Source of the DNA: Pocillopora verrucosa
Lineage: Eukaryota > Cnidaria > Anthozoa > Scleractinia > Pocilloporidae
Assembly: GCF_036669915.1 (NCBI RefSeq)
Contig: NC_089319.1
Location: forward strand, 20,586,885 to 20,650,884
Direction: 5' to 3'
Length of the DNA: 64,000 nt
Part shown: in pieces, positions 1 to 11,000 of the stretch
Numbering within the stretch: position 1 is the first letter of the stretch
How the letters are laid out: each line of letters starts with the position of its first letter
Made by a program: the position numbers and the translations under genes
The notes under the pieces: model-generated
Database searches by the model: none
Seen by the model: only the letters and a program-made list of their open reading frames with translations
Told to the model about the DNA's origin: nothing

Positions 1-223
1 CCTCTTTGATAGAGTGAAGGATCAGGGTTTCTCTACAACCACTCCATCCTCATACCCTTTCAATACCTGTAGGGTGTTTTTTTTTCAAAGTCGAGGGTGA
101 AAAAACTATTTCAACACTGTTATTCAATGCTTATGTCACAAACTGTTGGTGTTGTTTAATAAACATTATGCTTTAATACTAATTATTGCATGACACTTTC
201 ATCCTCTTTAACATATTATCAAG

Positions 224-2485
224 AAACATCAACAATGGTGTCTACCGGTCAGGTTTTGCTACATCACAAGAAGCATATGATGCTGCAGTTAGAGATATCT
301 TCACACATCTTGATAAGGTGACAAATGGCATTAATTATGAAATGACACATTCAGCCCCGTGTGTGCAGTCTCCCAGAAAACCATAGGGAAAACTGGTGCA
401 TGCAGAGCCAGATGAGTTGACATGAGCTGCTTTGGGAAAAGGAATTCTCCCTTTGCTCACAGGGCTCCTTTGCATTTTCTAAGAACATGAATCGATATTA
501 TGGACTTCAACTTAACATAAAGCAAATGAGATGTTAATTTCAAAGAGTTCGTTCTGAGATGAAGAAAAAAAGGAAAAATGTTTACTATACAGTCAATCTT
601 TTTTTTTTTTGTCCTGTGAGTGCCCTTCCTTTGTTTGCAAGTACATCCTATTTAGGTTGAAGAAAATTTTCCAAATTTTCCACACTCAGTAGTCATATGA
701 TAAAATGCTTATTGACCGAGTAGGATAGGGCTCTAAAGGAAAATATTTGGCTTACAGTCACTACATCTAGTCTGTATGTCATGAGCTTGAGCCAAATATT
801 TCCCCATCAGGCCTTCCCACTCTATCACTATGTACACATTTTTATCCATCAAACATTCCAACATATATACTATTGGTTTAAATTCATGACATGGCTGAAA
901 ATACTCATGTTGAAACTGAGAATGTTCAAGTGAATTGTATATCACCTGATGATTATGTCCTAATTTTGAAATGTTACTTTTGGTATCACCACCTCTTTCT
1001 TTTAACTTACATGATTCAAGATTAATTTGTTCAGCCCTCTTTGCAATCTCTACCCTCAAATACTCTTATTGAGAAGGAAACCCATGTTGATTCATTGGGT
1101 AATCCTAAAATATTCAATAATTTGTTTATCTTTATTATCCAGGTAGAAGATATCTTGAGTAAATCTCGTTACTTGACTGGCAACACCATCACAGAGGCAG
1201 ATGTCCGTCTTTTTACAACTCTTGTTAGATTTGATATGGTCTACGTTGGTCATTTTAAGGTGCTACAGAATTAACAAATTTTTTATATTGTTTTTGTTGT
1301 TAGAAACTGCAATGAGCAGTCATGTATGATGTAAGGCCTCTTTTGAAAACCATAGTTCTGTCCAAATACCTTAAGCCCTTTGTCCCTTAAGAGTGACAAA
1401 CATCTAATTTCTCCTTACAATGTCACCCCTGAATCACTCTTTAATTTCACAAGAATAAACAAAATGATCACCATGTAAAGAAGCCCTTGATTGTTACCCA
1501 AATTCTCCTTGTCAGCACCTTAGGAAATGGATAGAGAACAGTATTTAGAATGTACTGTATATATGTGAGTTTCTAGTAATCATGATTATAAGGTATCTGT
1601 TTTATGTTATTATTTTTTTTTTGTAGTGCAATAAAAAACGTATTATGGACTATCCAAACATGTGGGGATATGTTCGGGATTTGTATCAAACAAGTGGAAT
1701 TGGTGAAACTGTGGATGCTGAACACATTCAAAAGCATTATCAGGTAAATAAATACTTGCAGTTGGAAAATCATGAGTTTTCCTTTTGGAGGGTCCAACAG
1801 AATGTAGTGTCTTGTCATATGCGGGCATGCCAGGAGGGTAAACACTTTATTAATTTTATATTTTTTTCTTCTTTTATCAAGAGAGGGTTCATATGTACCC
1901 TTGCAGATCCCCGCCCCCCACTCACTCCTAATATGAAAACGCTACCATTGCACTACTAGTATAAGGATTATTAGTTCAAATGATTTTGGATAAAACATGT
2001 AAATTTGGAGGAATCTAAAAATAAGGTGATGATGTGACAATATTTTGTTTTGTTTTTTAGCTTTGCGCAAAATTTTTGTAAAATTGAAAAGAACTGCAAA
2101 AATCAAACATGGGAAGAAAGATCTAAATAATTCAGAGACATAAACATAGAAAGAAGGGACAAGTTTGGCCATGAAAGGAAAGGATTGCCATGAATTGAAA
2201 ACAACAGCTTGTGAAATAACTGGCCTTTATTTTCAAGACATGCAAAGCATGATGACCAACCTCCTTTGAAAAGTTTAATTCAGTTGCATTTTGGCTCTGA
2301 AATATAGGAAATCTTATACAACAACAGTAATTTTTCAGTTAGATTTCTTAAAAGAGAAGGCAATGTGTGTTAACTGCTTATTTTCATACATTTTGTTACA
2401 GCAAAGTCACTTGAAGATCAACCCATATGGTATTGTGGCCATTGGCCCAGACCTAGACTTCAACAAGCCACATGGCCGACAGTAA
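224..2485 (+). CDS. Glutathionyl-hydroquinone reductase (xi-class GST), 3' part
   Basis: Only the last four exons lie in the window: 224-317, 1143-1259, 1627-1743 and 2402-2485 (stop TAA). All have GT-AG borders and compatible phases, and exon 224 begins inside a codon. The translation carries the signature of the xi-class glutathione transferases (ECM4/YqjG/PcpF family), which use glutathione to reduce glutathionyl-hydroquinones in the cytosol: [20 protein letters not shown], then the C-terminal GST helix segment [20 protein letters not shown], then [20 protein letters not shown], and the family-typical end [15 protein letters not shown]. The N-terminal thioredoxin-like domain with the catalytic Cys-Pro must lie on exons left of position 1. 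I see no earlier exon in 1-223. The assignment rests on family motifs and is secure; the exact exon-224 border is less so. Confidence 0.88.
1365..1562 (+). repeat. Dispersed ~200-bp repeat, copy 1
   Basis: This sits in an intron of the hydroquinone reductase gene. It shares blocks such as GAGTGACAAACATCTAATTT, TTCTCCTTGTCAGCACCTTA and GAAATGGATAGAGAACAGTA with copies at about 6940, 14030 (inverted), 35405 and 36035. It has no coding potential and is probably an old short non-autonomous element. Borders are approximate. Confidence 0.6.
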
Positions 2486-4252
2486 TGAGCTGTCAAAAAC
2501 GTGAAAAAAGCTGTATCACGCTTACTTATTAACTCACAATTTATTCACTTGATTGGATGATTTTACCACAAGGCTTTGGTTCACTCCCACTCACAACTCC
2601 TGGCTTATTTGAAAGAAACACACACTCAGCATCCTGTTGTAAGCATGTGGAGCAGTGCGACATTTGGGGCAATGAAATACATGGCACATACATGATTGTT
2701 TGGTTATGTTTAGATGAACGAAATCACTTATAAATGTCAATCAAATTAGGAATAATTAATGTCTTGTACAGTTTCTAGAACCTCTTGGTGAATTTTTATA
2801 AGTTATCATACATCTTAATACATTGTAAACTTATATGACTTTTATTTTTTAAATTTATGCACCAGCCCATGTTTGCCTTTGAGTCAACTTGCTTCATTTG
2901 TTAATGTTCTGCTGAACTTCATCAACTCTCTAAAATTACATCATTTCTGGATTCATAACCTTTTGAACAGCAACACAGATCTGTTTTTTTTGTTTTGATT
3001 TTTTTGTAAAAACTTGTCTTACCTTTCTTAAGTCAACAAAATTTTGAATTTTTACTGTTATTAAAACTTTTTGGACTTTTTTGTTCGGGAGGAACCACTA
3101 TTTAAATCAATATTTTAGGCTCTTTTTGAAAAAAAACAATTTTAGACCCTTACTGTACCAGTTAGTATTTTAGCATTAGATCAGTTGCATTAGTAGAAGT
3201 GGAAAGTCAGTGTAAATGGTTAAATTAAACCTTGTAAAACTAGGTAAATTATTTAAGTAGAAGGGTTTAAAATAAAATAAAGGACCATTCCTTTTTTGTG
3301 TGATTTGTCACCTTTGGCTATCTCTTTTTGGACCAAAAGTCTTTATCTAAGTTTTTTTAACCAGGTTTTCGACTGCCACTTGTCTACCGGTAAAGTTAGC
3401 TTTTGTTCCTATGTTAATCAGCTTCTTTCTACTGCTCCAATCACTTCTTAAGTCCGTCTAAATAAGGTGTTATTTCCTGTTTTAAGGGAAACTTTCGGCG
3501 AGGATGAAAAGCGTGTAGCCCAAGTGACAAGTTAAAGTCGTGATAGGTCCTCTATATTGGTAAGGGATAACTTTCCAACCGCAGCAAGCGAGTGATACCC
3601 TATTGTTTCTGTAGTTCATTTTTTTCTCTGATACTGCGTTGGATTTTCGTTGCAAAGGGTTCCATACTTCCAAAGGTTATCTGTTACGTGAAAAAGGACT
3701 GAAAGGGCGTGGGTGCAAGGAAGAAGCTGTGTGGGAGGCGATAATATTAGTCACACCCAAACCTTGCAACACGTGCCTCTTGCTTTAGTAGCGTGAGTAG
3801 TTCAGGCACTGTTTCCCAAATGCCTCGACATTTTTTCGATTTTTTGTTCCTGTAATCTCAGTGCTTTAAGTAAACGTAAAACAGTTCTCAACCCACAAAA
3901 TTAGTGTCAATTGAGAGTACGAAGGTAGACACCCAAATTAGATTTCCATTTGTCTGTGTTTTGGCAACAAAATATCATACTTTGTTTGAGGAAAATGTTT
4001 ACAGATACAAATGAAATTTGACAGTTTTGCAGAAGAAGTAATTAATCCTTCAGCCCAAGGGAGGGAAGTGTACTCGTAAATTTTGTCGTCTATTCAGCCA
4101 TATGAGTTTCCCGCTCCGATCCCCCACTAATATTGTTTTGTTCATCCCCAGTTCCCCGATCAGCAGTTGGTTCGAGCCACACTGTCCAGGCACACAAAAG
4201 CATTTCATTTTTGATATATTTCCTCGTCATCTTAAAGGTTAATGAGCCTGAA
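2486..4252. other. Intergenic: 3' UTR of the reductase and upstream region of GT8 gene
   Basis: No convincing ORF is present. The first part is AT-rich and should contain the 3' UTR and poly(A) site of the preceding gene (an AATAAA-like cluster lies near 3270). The part from about 3700 to 4250 should hold the promoter and 5' UTR of the next gene. Nothing else can be supported. Confidence 0.5.
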
Positions 4253-5410
4253 ATGAGGGATACAAAGACTAGAGAGAAAGGATCTCGTCGAACTGTATTC
4301 TTAGCAACGTTTATTCCAATCACAATTGTGGTAATTTTTCTCGTTTTATGGAGACCGATGTTGCTTCCATATTTCTTCCGATACGCGAAGTTGACAATTT
4401 CTGAATATGTCAATGACAAACAGAGGTTTTTGGACAACGAACTAGAGGCTGCACTCAAAGAATGGAGAATGTATCAACTGGAACGGCAATTTGGACAAGA
4501 ATGGTGCAAAAGGAACGTTAAACCAAGAAGCGACGTAACATGGCTAACTGCGATGGTTAATGACGATTTCGCCATTCCTGCATTGGTTTTAGGTCACTCC
4601 ATCCGCACTTTTTCCTGTCAACAAAACATGATAGCGTTTGTTTCAAACAAGGTGAGTGCAGGTGCACGAAAAGCCCTCGAGAGAGTTGGCTGGGACACTC
4701 GTTTGGTGGAAGGAATGGACTGTGACTGGCTTGATGCAAGATTGGGCAGTAAGCAAGATACTGGATTTTTTGCCAGACCAGGAGGAAACAGAATCAAGGG
4801 AACACATACTCGCTTCCACGCTTGGAATTACACAGAATTTTCTAAAATTATTTATGTAGATGCTGATTATATGCTGACAACAAACATAGACAAATTGTTT
4901 GATATCCCAGATGACTTTGCTGCTGCTCCTGGCTCAAGACCAGGGGTTCTGGATCCATGTTTCAATGCAGGGCTTCTTGTGTTTAGACCAGACACCAAAT
5001 TTTATCAGGAAATCATGGACTTGTGGTGGGAAACAACAAAAAAAGACACTTGTCCAAACGATCAGGTGTTGTTATGGCATTACTACGCTGATGCTGGTAA
5101 CTGGAAAGCTCTCCCTTATGCCTTCAACATCAGACGCATAATTTACAGGCCCCTTAATTCATTCCATTTTGCTTGCTGTGTTCCTCCCAAACCATGGTCT
5201 GCAAAGTGTAGACCAAGTAGAAAAGAAGCAGAAGCATACAATGGGCCGATTTTGGTCCCTGATGACATGTCATTAGTGTTTTGGAAGAATCTTTACGAAT
5301 TGTTGAAGATAAACAATTTAGATGAGTGGTGGAGAACAACAAAGTTCTTCCGAGCATCTGAAGAATTTAGTGCTGTGACTTTCTCTGACTGCCGGAAACA
5401 AGAGTCATAA
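4253..5410 (+). CDS. GT8-family glycosyltransferase (glycogenin/GUX-like), type II membrane protein
   Basis: This is an intronless ORF. The frame is open from ATG 4133 (425 codons), but the ATG at 4253 gives the cleaner type II topology: a short basic N-terminus (MRDTKTREKGSRR), one membrane helix (about TVFLATFIPITIVVIFLVLW) and a lumenal catalytic domain. In the 425-residue numbering the GT8 motifs are: VTWLTAMVNDDF at the start of the sugar-nucleotide fold, the metal-binding DxD in YVDADYML (243-245), FNAGLLVF (277-284), DQVLLW (310-315), and a late HFACCVPPKPW resembling the HF...KPW element of glycogenin and plant GUX enzymes. It should transfer a sugar from a UDP donor in the Golgi or ER; acceptor and sugar cannot be read from sequence. 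The product is 385 residues from 4253. If 4133 is used, the added 40 residues contain a second hydrophobic stretch. Confidence 0.85.
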   Translation: MRDTKTREKGSRRTVFLATFIPITIVVIFLVLWRPMLLPYFFRYAKLTISEYVNDKQRFLDNELEAALKEWRMYQLERQFGQEWCKRNVKPRSDVTWLTAMVNDDFAIPALVLGHSIRTFSCQQNMIAFVSNKVSAGARKALERVGWDTRLVEGMDCDWLDARLGSKQDTGFFARPGGNRIKGTHTRFHAWNYTEFSKIIYVDADYMLTTNIDKLFDIPDDFAAAPGSRPGVLDPCFNAGLLVFRPDTKFYQEIMDLWWETTKKDTCPNDQVLLWHYYADAGNWKALPYAFNIRRIIYRPLNSFHFACCVPPKPWSAKCRPSRKEAEAYNGPILVPDDMSLVFWKNLYELLKINNLDEWWRTTKFFRASEEFSAVTFSDCRKQES

Positions 5411-7800
5411 ATACTTTACAGATTACACTGCTACATTTACTGTTGTTTCAAAATCTGGTTTAGTGGTATGCAAAAAGGGATCATATATGTTCCATGGCCA
5501 TTCTTTTACATATAGATTGTTGATTGTTCAACTGTGTACTGCATATCATGTAGCCTCCACCTAAGAAATCTTCCATTCATGCAAATAATTTTTATTGCAT
5601 GTTACGGACCTTGTATCTAGCACCTTGGGTGCATTCTTGTCATCGTATTTTATTTTCTACCACTAACAGAACTCCTGTTCAATTATCAACTTGTTGTATT
5701 CCTCATTTTCAGAGCTGTTTTTCCTTAAGAAACAGAAAAAATTGTTCTGGATAGTTATATTTATTACAAATTTGATGTAAATGATATTTATATCATGGTC
5801 AGTTCCCTATTCAGATGTTTTTCTCAGTTTTTCCAAAAGTTGTTTATCTCTATCAACAGCTCTTCAAGTTGTGAGAAATAGAGAAAAATGTTGGGACATT
5901 TTGCCTTGAAATTTGTTGATCTAGCAACCTGTGTTTGACTTTTATGTAACAAGTTGCAACTTTTGGCTCTTACTTGGTGTAGAAGATGCAGTATACATCA
6001 CAATAGAATTTCATCACAACTGGGAATAAGAAAACAATGAAAACAATAATGTGACGTTTACTGTGTCTTCTACACCAATTAAGAGCCCAACTTTTGTAAA
6101 ACTTACTTTTATGGTCTGAAGTGAAAGTGAGAGAAGCATTTTCATAAATTTTTTTAAACCTTCTTTTGTTGTTTTCTTCCATGAAACTTTGCCTTTTTCT
6201 CTTTTGTTGCCCAAATAAATCAGCCTCTGTTATTGTGGATACTGGGGGGGGGGGGGGAGATTTACTGTCTGTAATAGTGAGAGACCAAAATAGCAGGTAT
6301 GAGAGAAAAATAATTGTTTTGTCTTTAAATGTATGAATTAATATGTAACTACGCAAACATTAAGTTCTAACATGGTCCCATGAACAAGAAAAAGATCTGG
6401 CCAAGAGCAAGAAATTCTTATGTTTGCACCTAATTGAAGAATGGTTTTTTTTATTTTCCTTTATTGTAAAGTCGCTTTATATTATGAGTTAGGATTTTGG
6501 AAAAAGTGCGTATGTGACCTCTTTAGCAAGAGAAAAAACACAAGCAAAATTTTGTGCTGGACGGGGGGGGGGAATGAGTGTGTAATAACAGGAGTTAATT
6601 TCAGTCATTTCCTCATGCGTTTCTGAGGGAATGGCTCTTCTCAGCCTGGTGTTCTTATGTCATATTATGTATTATGTTTTGAAATGAAAGGAGAATCTTG
6701 AGAACAAATGCCAGTCATACTGCCTACTCAAAGACAAGTGATGTTTTTGTTTTTGGATATGTAAAAATTGTACTAAAATTTTATCTCTGGTCAGCTGTTA
6801 ATGAATTTAGGTTGCAAAATGGCCACTTTTAGGAAAGTTGAACAAGAGGTGCTGATCTGTATGTTGTGGTGATCTGATTCACTAGTTTGAATTATGATTA
6901 AAGCAACTTTAATAAATTTAGTAGTTAATTGGCCTTTTTTAACCCTTGGACACCTAAGAGTCACTAGCATTTAGTTTTTCCTTACACCATTACTTGTGAA
7001 TCACACATCAAGGTCTAAAGTAAAGGAAATAAACACCAAATAAAGAAGCTCTTGATAGTAGAACAAATCCTCCTTGTCAGCATCTTAGAAAATGTATAGA
7101 GAGCAGTATGGAGAATATGCATACTGATATTCAGGGTTATCTACAAAGTGTTATTACTATCCCCATGAAGTAATTGTACCTAGGAATATATTTTCTGCTT
7201 GATTAGTCATTCTTGGACCTAAGGAATGGCTACTTCCTGAGCCAGAAAATTTCCATAGTTAAACTCTGAAAAAGTCGTTCTTTCTTACAACTGTTTTGTC
7301 TAGACTCACAAGATTTTTTTTTTGTGTGTGTGTTACATTCAAGAGATGTTGGTCTTTAAATTCAAGATCTTTACAAATTTCTTTACATCATGGTGTTGTG
7401 GATGTGGAAAAGGGAGATAGATGCCCAAAAAAAATTGATAAGAGAGGAAAGCACCCACTGTTCCAGAAATTAACTAATGCTTATTTCTTGAGGAGTTTTG
7501 TTGCTGAAGGATCTTAGATTGGGCTCTAGTAAACAGAAGATAAATAGCCTATGATCTGCATTGCTTTGAAATAGCCGATAAAGGCAAGGGTCTATGTGAG
7601 AGATGCGAGGACATGGTATGAGTGGGAAAAACTAATTTGCATGTAACAACAACAAAGGCGATGACTAGGAGAATGGTAATTAAAAAATTGAGTTTTATTT
7701 GTATCACAAAACTCGATTGAAGTTTCAGCGCTGAGTGTTACGTGTACGCCTTTGCATACCTACTTTTCTTATTCAGTCGTGAGAAGTCTGGATTCTGTTG
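5411..7800. other. Intergenic, no gene seen
   Basis: The stretch between the GT8 gene and ATAD5 is AT-rich, with short spurious ORFs only. It contains a G13 homopolymer (6245-6257), a second run of ten G (6563-6572) and a copy of the dispersed repeat (about 6940-7146). The first few hundred bases should be the GT8 3' UTR. Confidence 0.5.
6940..7146 (+). repeat. Dispersed ~200-bp repeat, copy 2
   Basis: It matches copy 1 (1365-1562) in order along its length: AGAGTCACTAGCATTTAGTT, then AAAGGAAATAAACACCAAAT, then TCCTCCTTGTCAGCATCTTA and AAAATGTATAGAGAGCAGTA. The flanks are unrelated to those of copy 1, so this is an interspersed element and not a segmental duplication. Confidence 0.6.
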
Positions 7801-7825
7801 TAGTTCCGCGGGCTCAGCTTCAAAA

Positions 7826-7835
7826 TGGCGCGAAA
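7826..7835 (-). promoter_or_regulatory. Candidate E2F site upstream of ATAD5
   Basis: TGGCGCGAAA reads TTTCGCGCCA on the minus strand, a match to the E2F consensus TTTSGCGC. It lies about 205 bp upstream of the ATAD5 start codon in a locally more GC-rich stretch. Vertebrate replication genes are commonly E2F-controlled, so the position is sensible. A ten-base match alone is weak evidence. Confidence 0.4.
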
Positions 7836-8040
7836 CATTTTCAAAGTAGTTCGAATGAAAGATAGTTAGGGTCAAGCTGAAATGTAACACGTAAATTCCT
7901 TATTACTGGGCTAGTTGTAGTAACTGTTTTAGGAAAATATTTTTAAATTTTGGATAAAGGGACATTTAATGTCTCAGCGGCCTAATTTTAAGCCAGGAAT
8001 GCGTTCTTTGATTGTCGCTTTTTGACCACGAACAGAACTC

Positions 8041-11000
8041 ATGTCAACAAGAATGGTTGGCGAAGACACAGAGCTGGAGGCTACGGTAAGATTTTAGTAC
8101 TCTACAAATTTAGTTCGTTATTTCCTTATAAAGCAGATTTGAATAGGAGACGATTCATTTGCCAAATAGTAAAAGTAACAAAACGATGTTGATGTTTTCG
8201 TCTAAGCAATGTTGAAATCGATTACTCTATTGTTGCCACTTTCATGTAGATTTCTGATCAGCGCGTCAATTTAATTTCATTTTTGAGTTCCTGTGATTTT
8301 AGATCAGAAAGATTTAATTATCTCCAATTATGTGAAATCTGGGAGGGATTGTGAACTGCTGATTTGGAGACAGTTTTGCACAAAGGAAGAGCACAAGTCT
8401 TTGAAGTGGTTCTATCTACAAATTTGTAAGGAATATAATTGAAGTAACTGGGATATGGAACACAAAACAAATGTTTTTAGATCCTTGCATATCATAACTG
8501 AACTTTGAAGTCACAAAGATGGGGATTAGGTTACTTCGAGGTTGAGTGTTTCCTTATGCAAGAAATGAAATGTACTTACATTTGACGTTTACTCTTTGTG
8601 ATTGAACAAGGCAACTCTTAAAAATGTGTTAGATTTATGGTTAATTTGTGTTTTGTTTGTCTCGACAGTCTAACCTTACTGATGGTGATCACAAAGAAAC
8701 AAGGAAATCCAGGCCTATTGATGCATTTTTTCAGCCAACCAAAGCAGTAGAAGGTGCAAAAACTCAGTTGGGACACAAGATTGCACTGTCAAACTTTACG
8801 AAACCCAGTCAGCCATCAACAGACACAATTGACGGCGACAAGAGGGAGAATGAGATAATTGAGGACACTAAAGCTTCTGGCTCAATTTGTGGAAACGAAG
8901 GCCAAACTTTGAAAAAGAAACAATGTTTGTTGGATGGAAAATTGGGTTACCAAGCACCAAAACAGGTTTCATCCCTAGAAGAAGAGTTAAAATCAAAACA
9001 AAGTAAACGTAAGTGGTCAGTCACATGCGCTGTGCGTAACACTTCAAAACTTTTGAATAGTTCAGGATCAGACTTTGAAGATGATGGGAAAGATTTATTT
9101 AATGCAAAAAATAAACTAGAACAAAAGTCTTGCAAGAAGAAGGTGAGAGATAAAAAAAGAACTGCACAAGAATGCAAGGGAAAAATCTCAAAACTGTCAG
9201 ATGACAAGGAGAAAGAAATTGAAACAAGTCAAGTTAAACATACAGGGGAAGAATCTCAGAGAAATATTGGTATTGAAGCAAAAGTTCCAGTTACCAGTGG
9301 TAATAGTGAACAAACTAAGGAATTCAGAACTAGTGCCTTTGATGTTTTGATGAATAGACAAATGGTTAGGAAACCAGAAGATGATGGGCCAGAGGTTTCT
9401 GTGGATGAATTTCAAGATGCATCAATTGAAATTATTTCAGAAACTTCAAATTCTTGTGATATTGTTGATTGTAAAGATATGCTCCACTCCAATTCAAATG
9501 TCACAAAATTATCAGAATCAAGGAAAGATTCTTCTTCAGATAGAAATCACTTTATCAAAAACACCGAGACAAATGCTTTTGATGTATTGATGAAGAAAGG
9601 AAAGAGTCCTAGAAAAGGAGATTCCCAGCTTCAACCTGAGCCTGATAAACTTCCAGAAAATTTTGATGGCTTGCCCAAAAAAAAACCCAAGATGAAATCT
9701 TTTGAATTTCATCTTAGTATTCTTGGTGGCAAGAAGAAAGATGTGGATTTTGTCACAGAATCTGAAGATCTAGGCACTGATGTTCAAAATTGTGAAAGGG
9801 GTGTAAAGAGGAAAAGGAAAAGGAGAAAACCTGGAGATGGAAGTGAGTTGCTTGAGAGTGAAAGTGATGAAGCCATTCTCAGTGAAAATTCTAAAGAGGT
9901 GGTGGTGGTTTCTAGATCAAAAAGAGGAAGGCAAACAAGTAAAGTTGCAAATGAAAAACATGTAGAGGGAGACAAAGTTGTGATGGACGAGAAGGGAAAG
10001 AGTGAGAAGAAAGGAAGAAGAACTGGGAACAGAAGCACTTCCACTGAGGCTACTGGCAGTGAACTGAGCAATACTCTGCGCGTCAGGGAAGCTCGGTGTG
10101 GAAGTGAAAAGAAACAGCAAAGAGGCAATGATGATGTAGATGCAAAAGAAATGAAGGAGAAAAGGAATGTAAAAGCTAGAAAGAGAGGTGACACAGCTTC
10201 CCCTTTAGCACAGTTTGAAGATCAATCACCCTGGTATGTTCATGATCATATACATGTATATTGTGTTGCAGAAGAATTTTGCAATTCCATTTTTTTTTTT
10301 TGTCATATGTTGTAACTGATTTGAGAAAATAAGTTCTCACTTAAAAAAAATTCTTAAAAATATAATGCCCCAAACACTTACCATCGTCAGTTGATGGAGG
10401 GAAGGGGGGGGGGAGATATTTGCAATTGAGTTGGAGAGGGTAGGGGCAGAGGCAGATTTTGGTGTCAGTTGTTGTTTCAGTCCTTCTGGGTAGTGAAGTA
10501 TTTCCTCTGAAGATAAATTCCAATGTAGTGACTACAAATTGACTCATTCTGTTTCTCTGAAAGCTCTGAAGACCTTGAAATGCCCAAGAGAAGAAGAGAT
10601 CACAAGAAAAAGAATGGACAGTCAAGCAAGGAGCAGTCAAGCAAGGAACAGTCAAGCATTGACTGCAGAATTGTTGATGAAAGGCAGGAAATAGCTGACA
10701 GTGAGAAAGAAAAAGGAACTAAGAACTTGACTGACAACAAGAAAACAGCTACATGTAAAGGTATGAACAAGAAGAATGATTTCTTGAGCTAAAATTATTT
10801 CTTGAGCTACTGATTGGCAGAGTGCCATGCTGAGCTACAGTATTTTGGGTTTTCATGTAGTGGCTAATTACCAATTAATTTACTACATTGATTTACCCAC
10901 AAAATAATTAGCAACCAATGAATCATTGGTTATATCCACAAAGAATTTTTTTTTTTTTGGTTTTGAGAAATAGGCAATTTTTTTTTGTTTTAGATTCAAG

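Noticed and set aside
9784..10194. 136-codon minus-strand ORF
   Set aside because: It is the antisense shadow of the lysine/serine-rich ATAD5 exon, as its Ser/Leu/Phe-rich composition shows.
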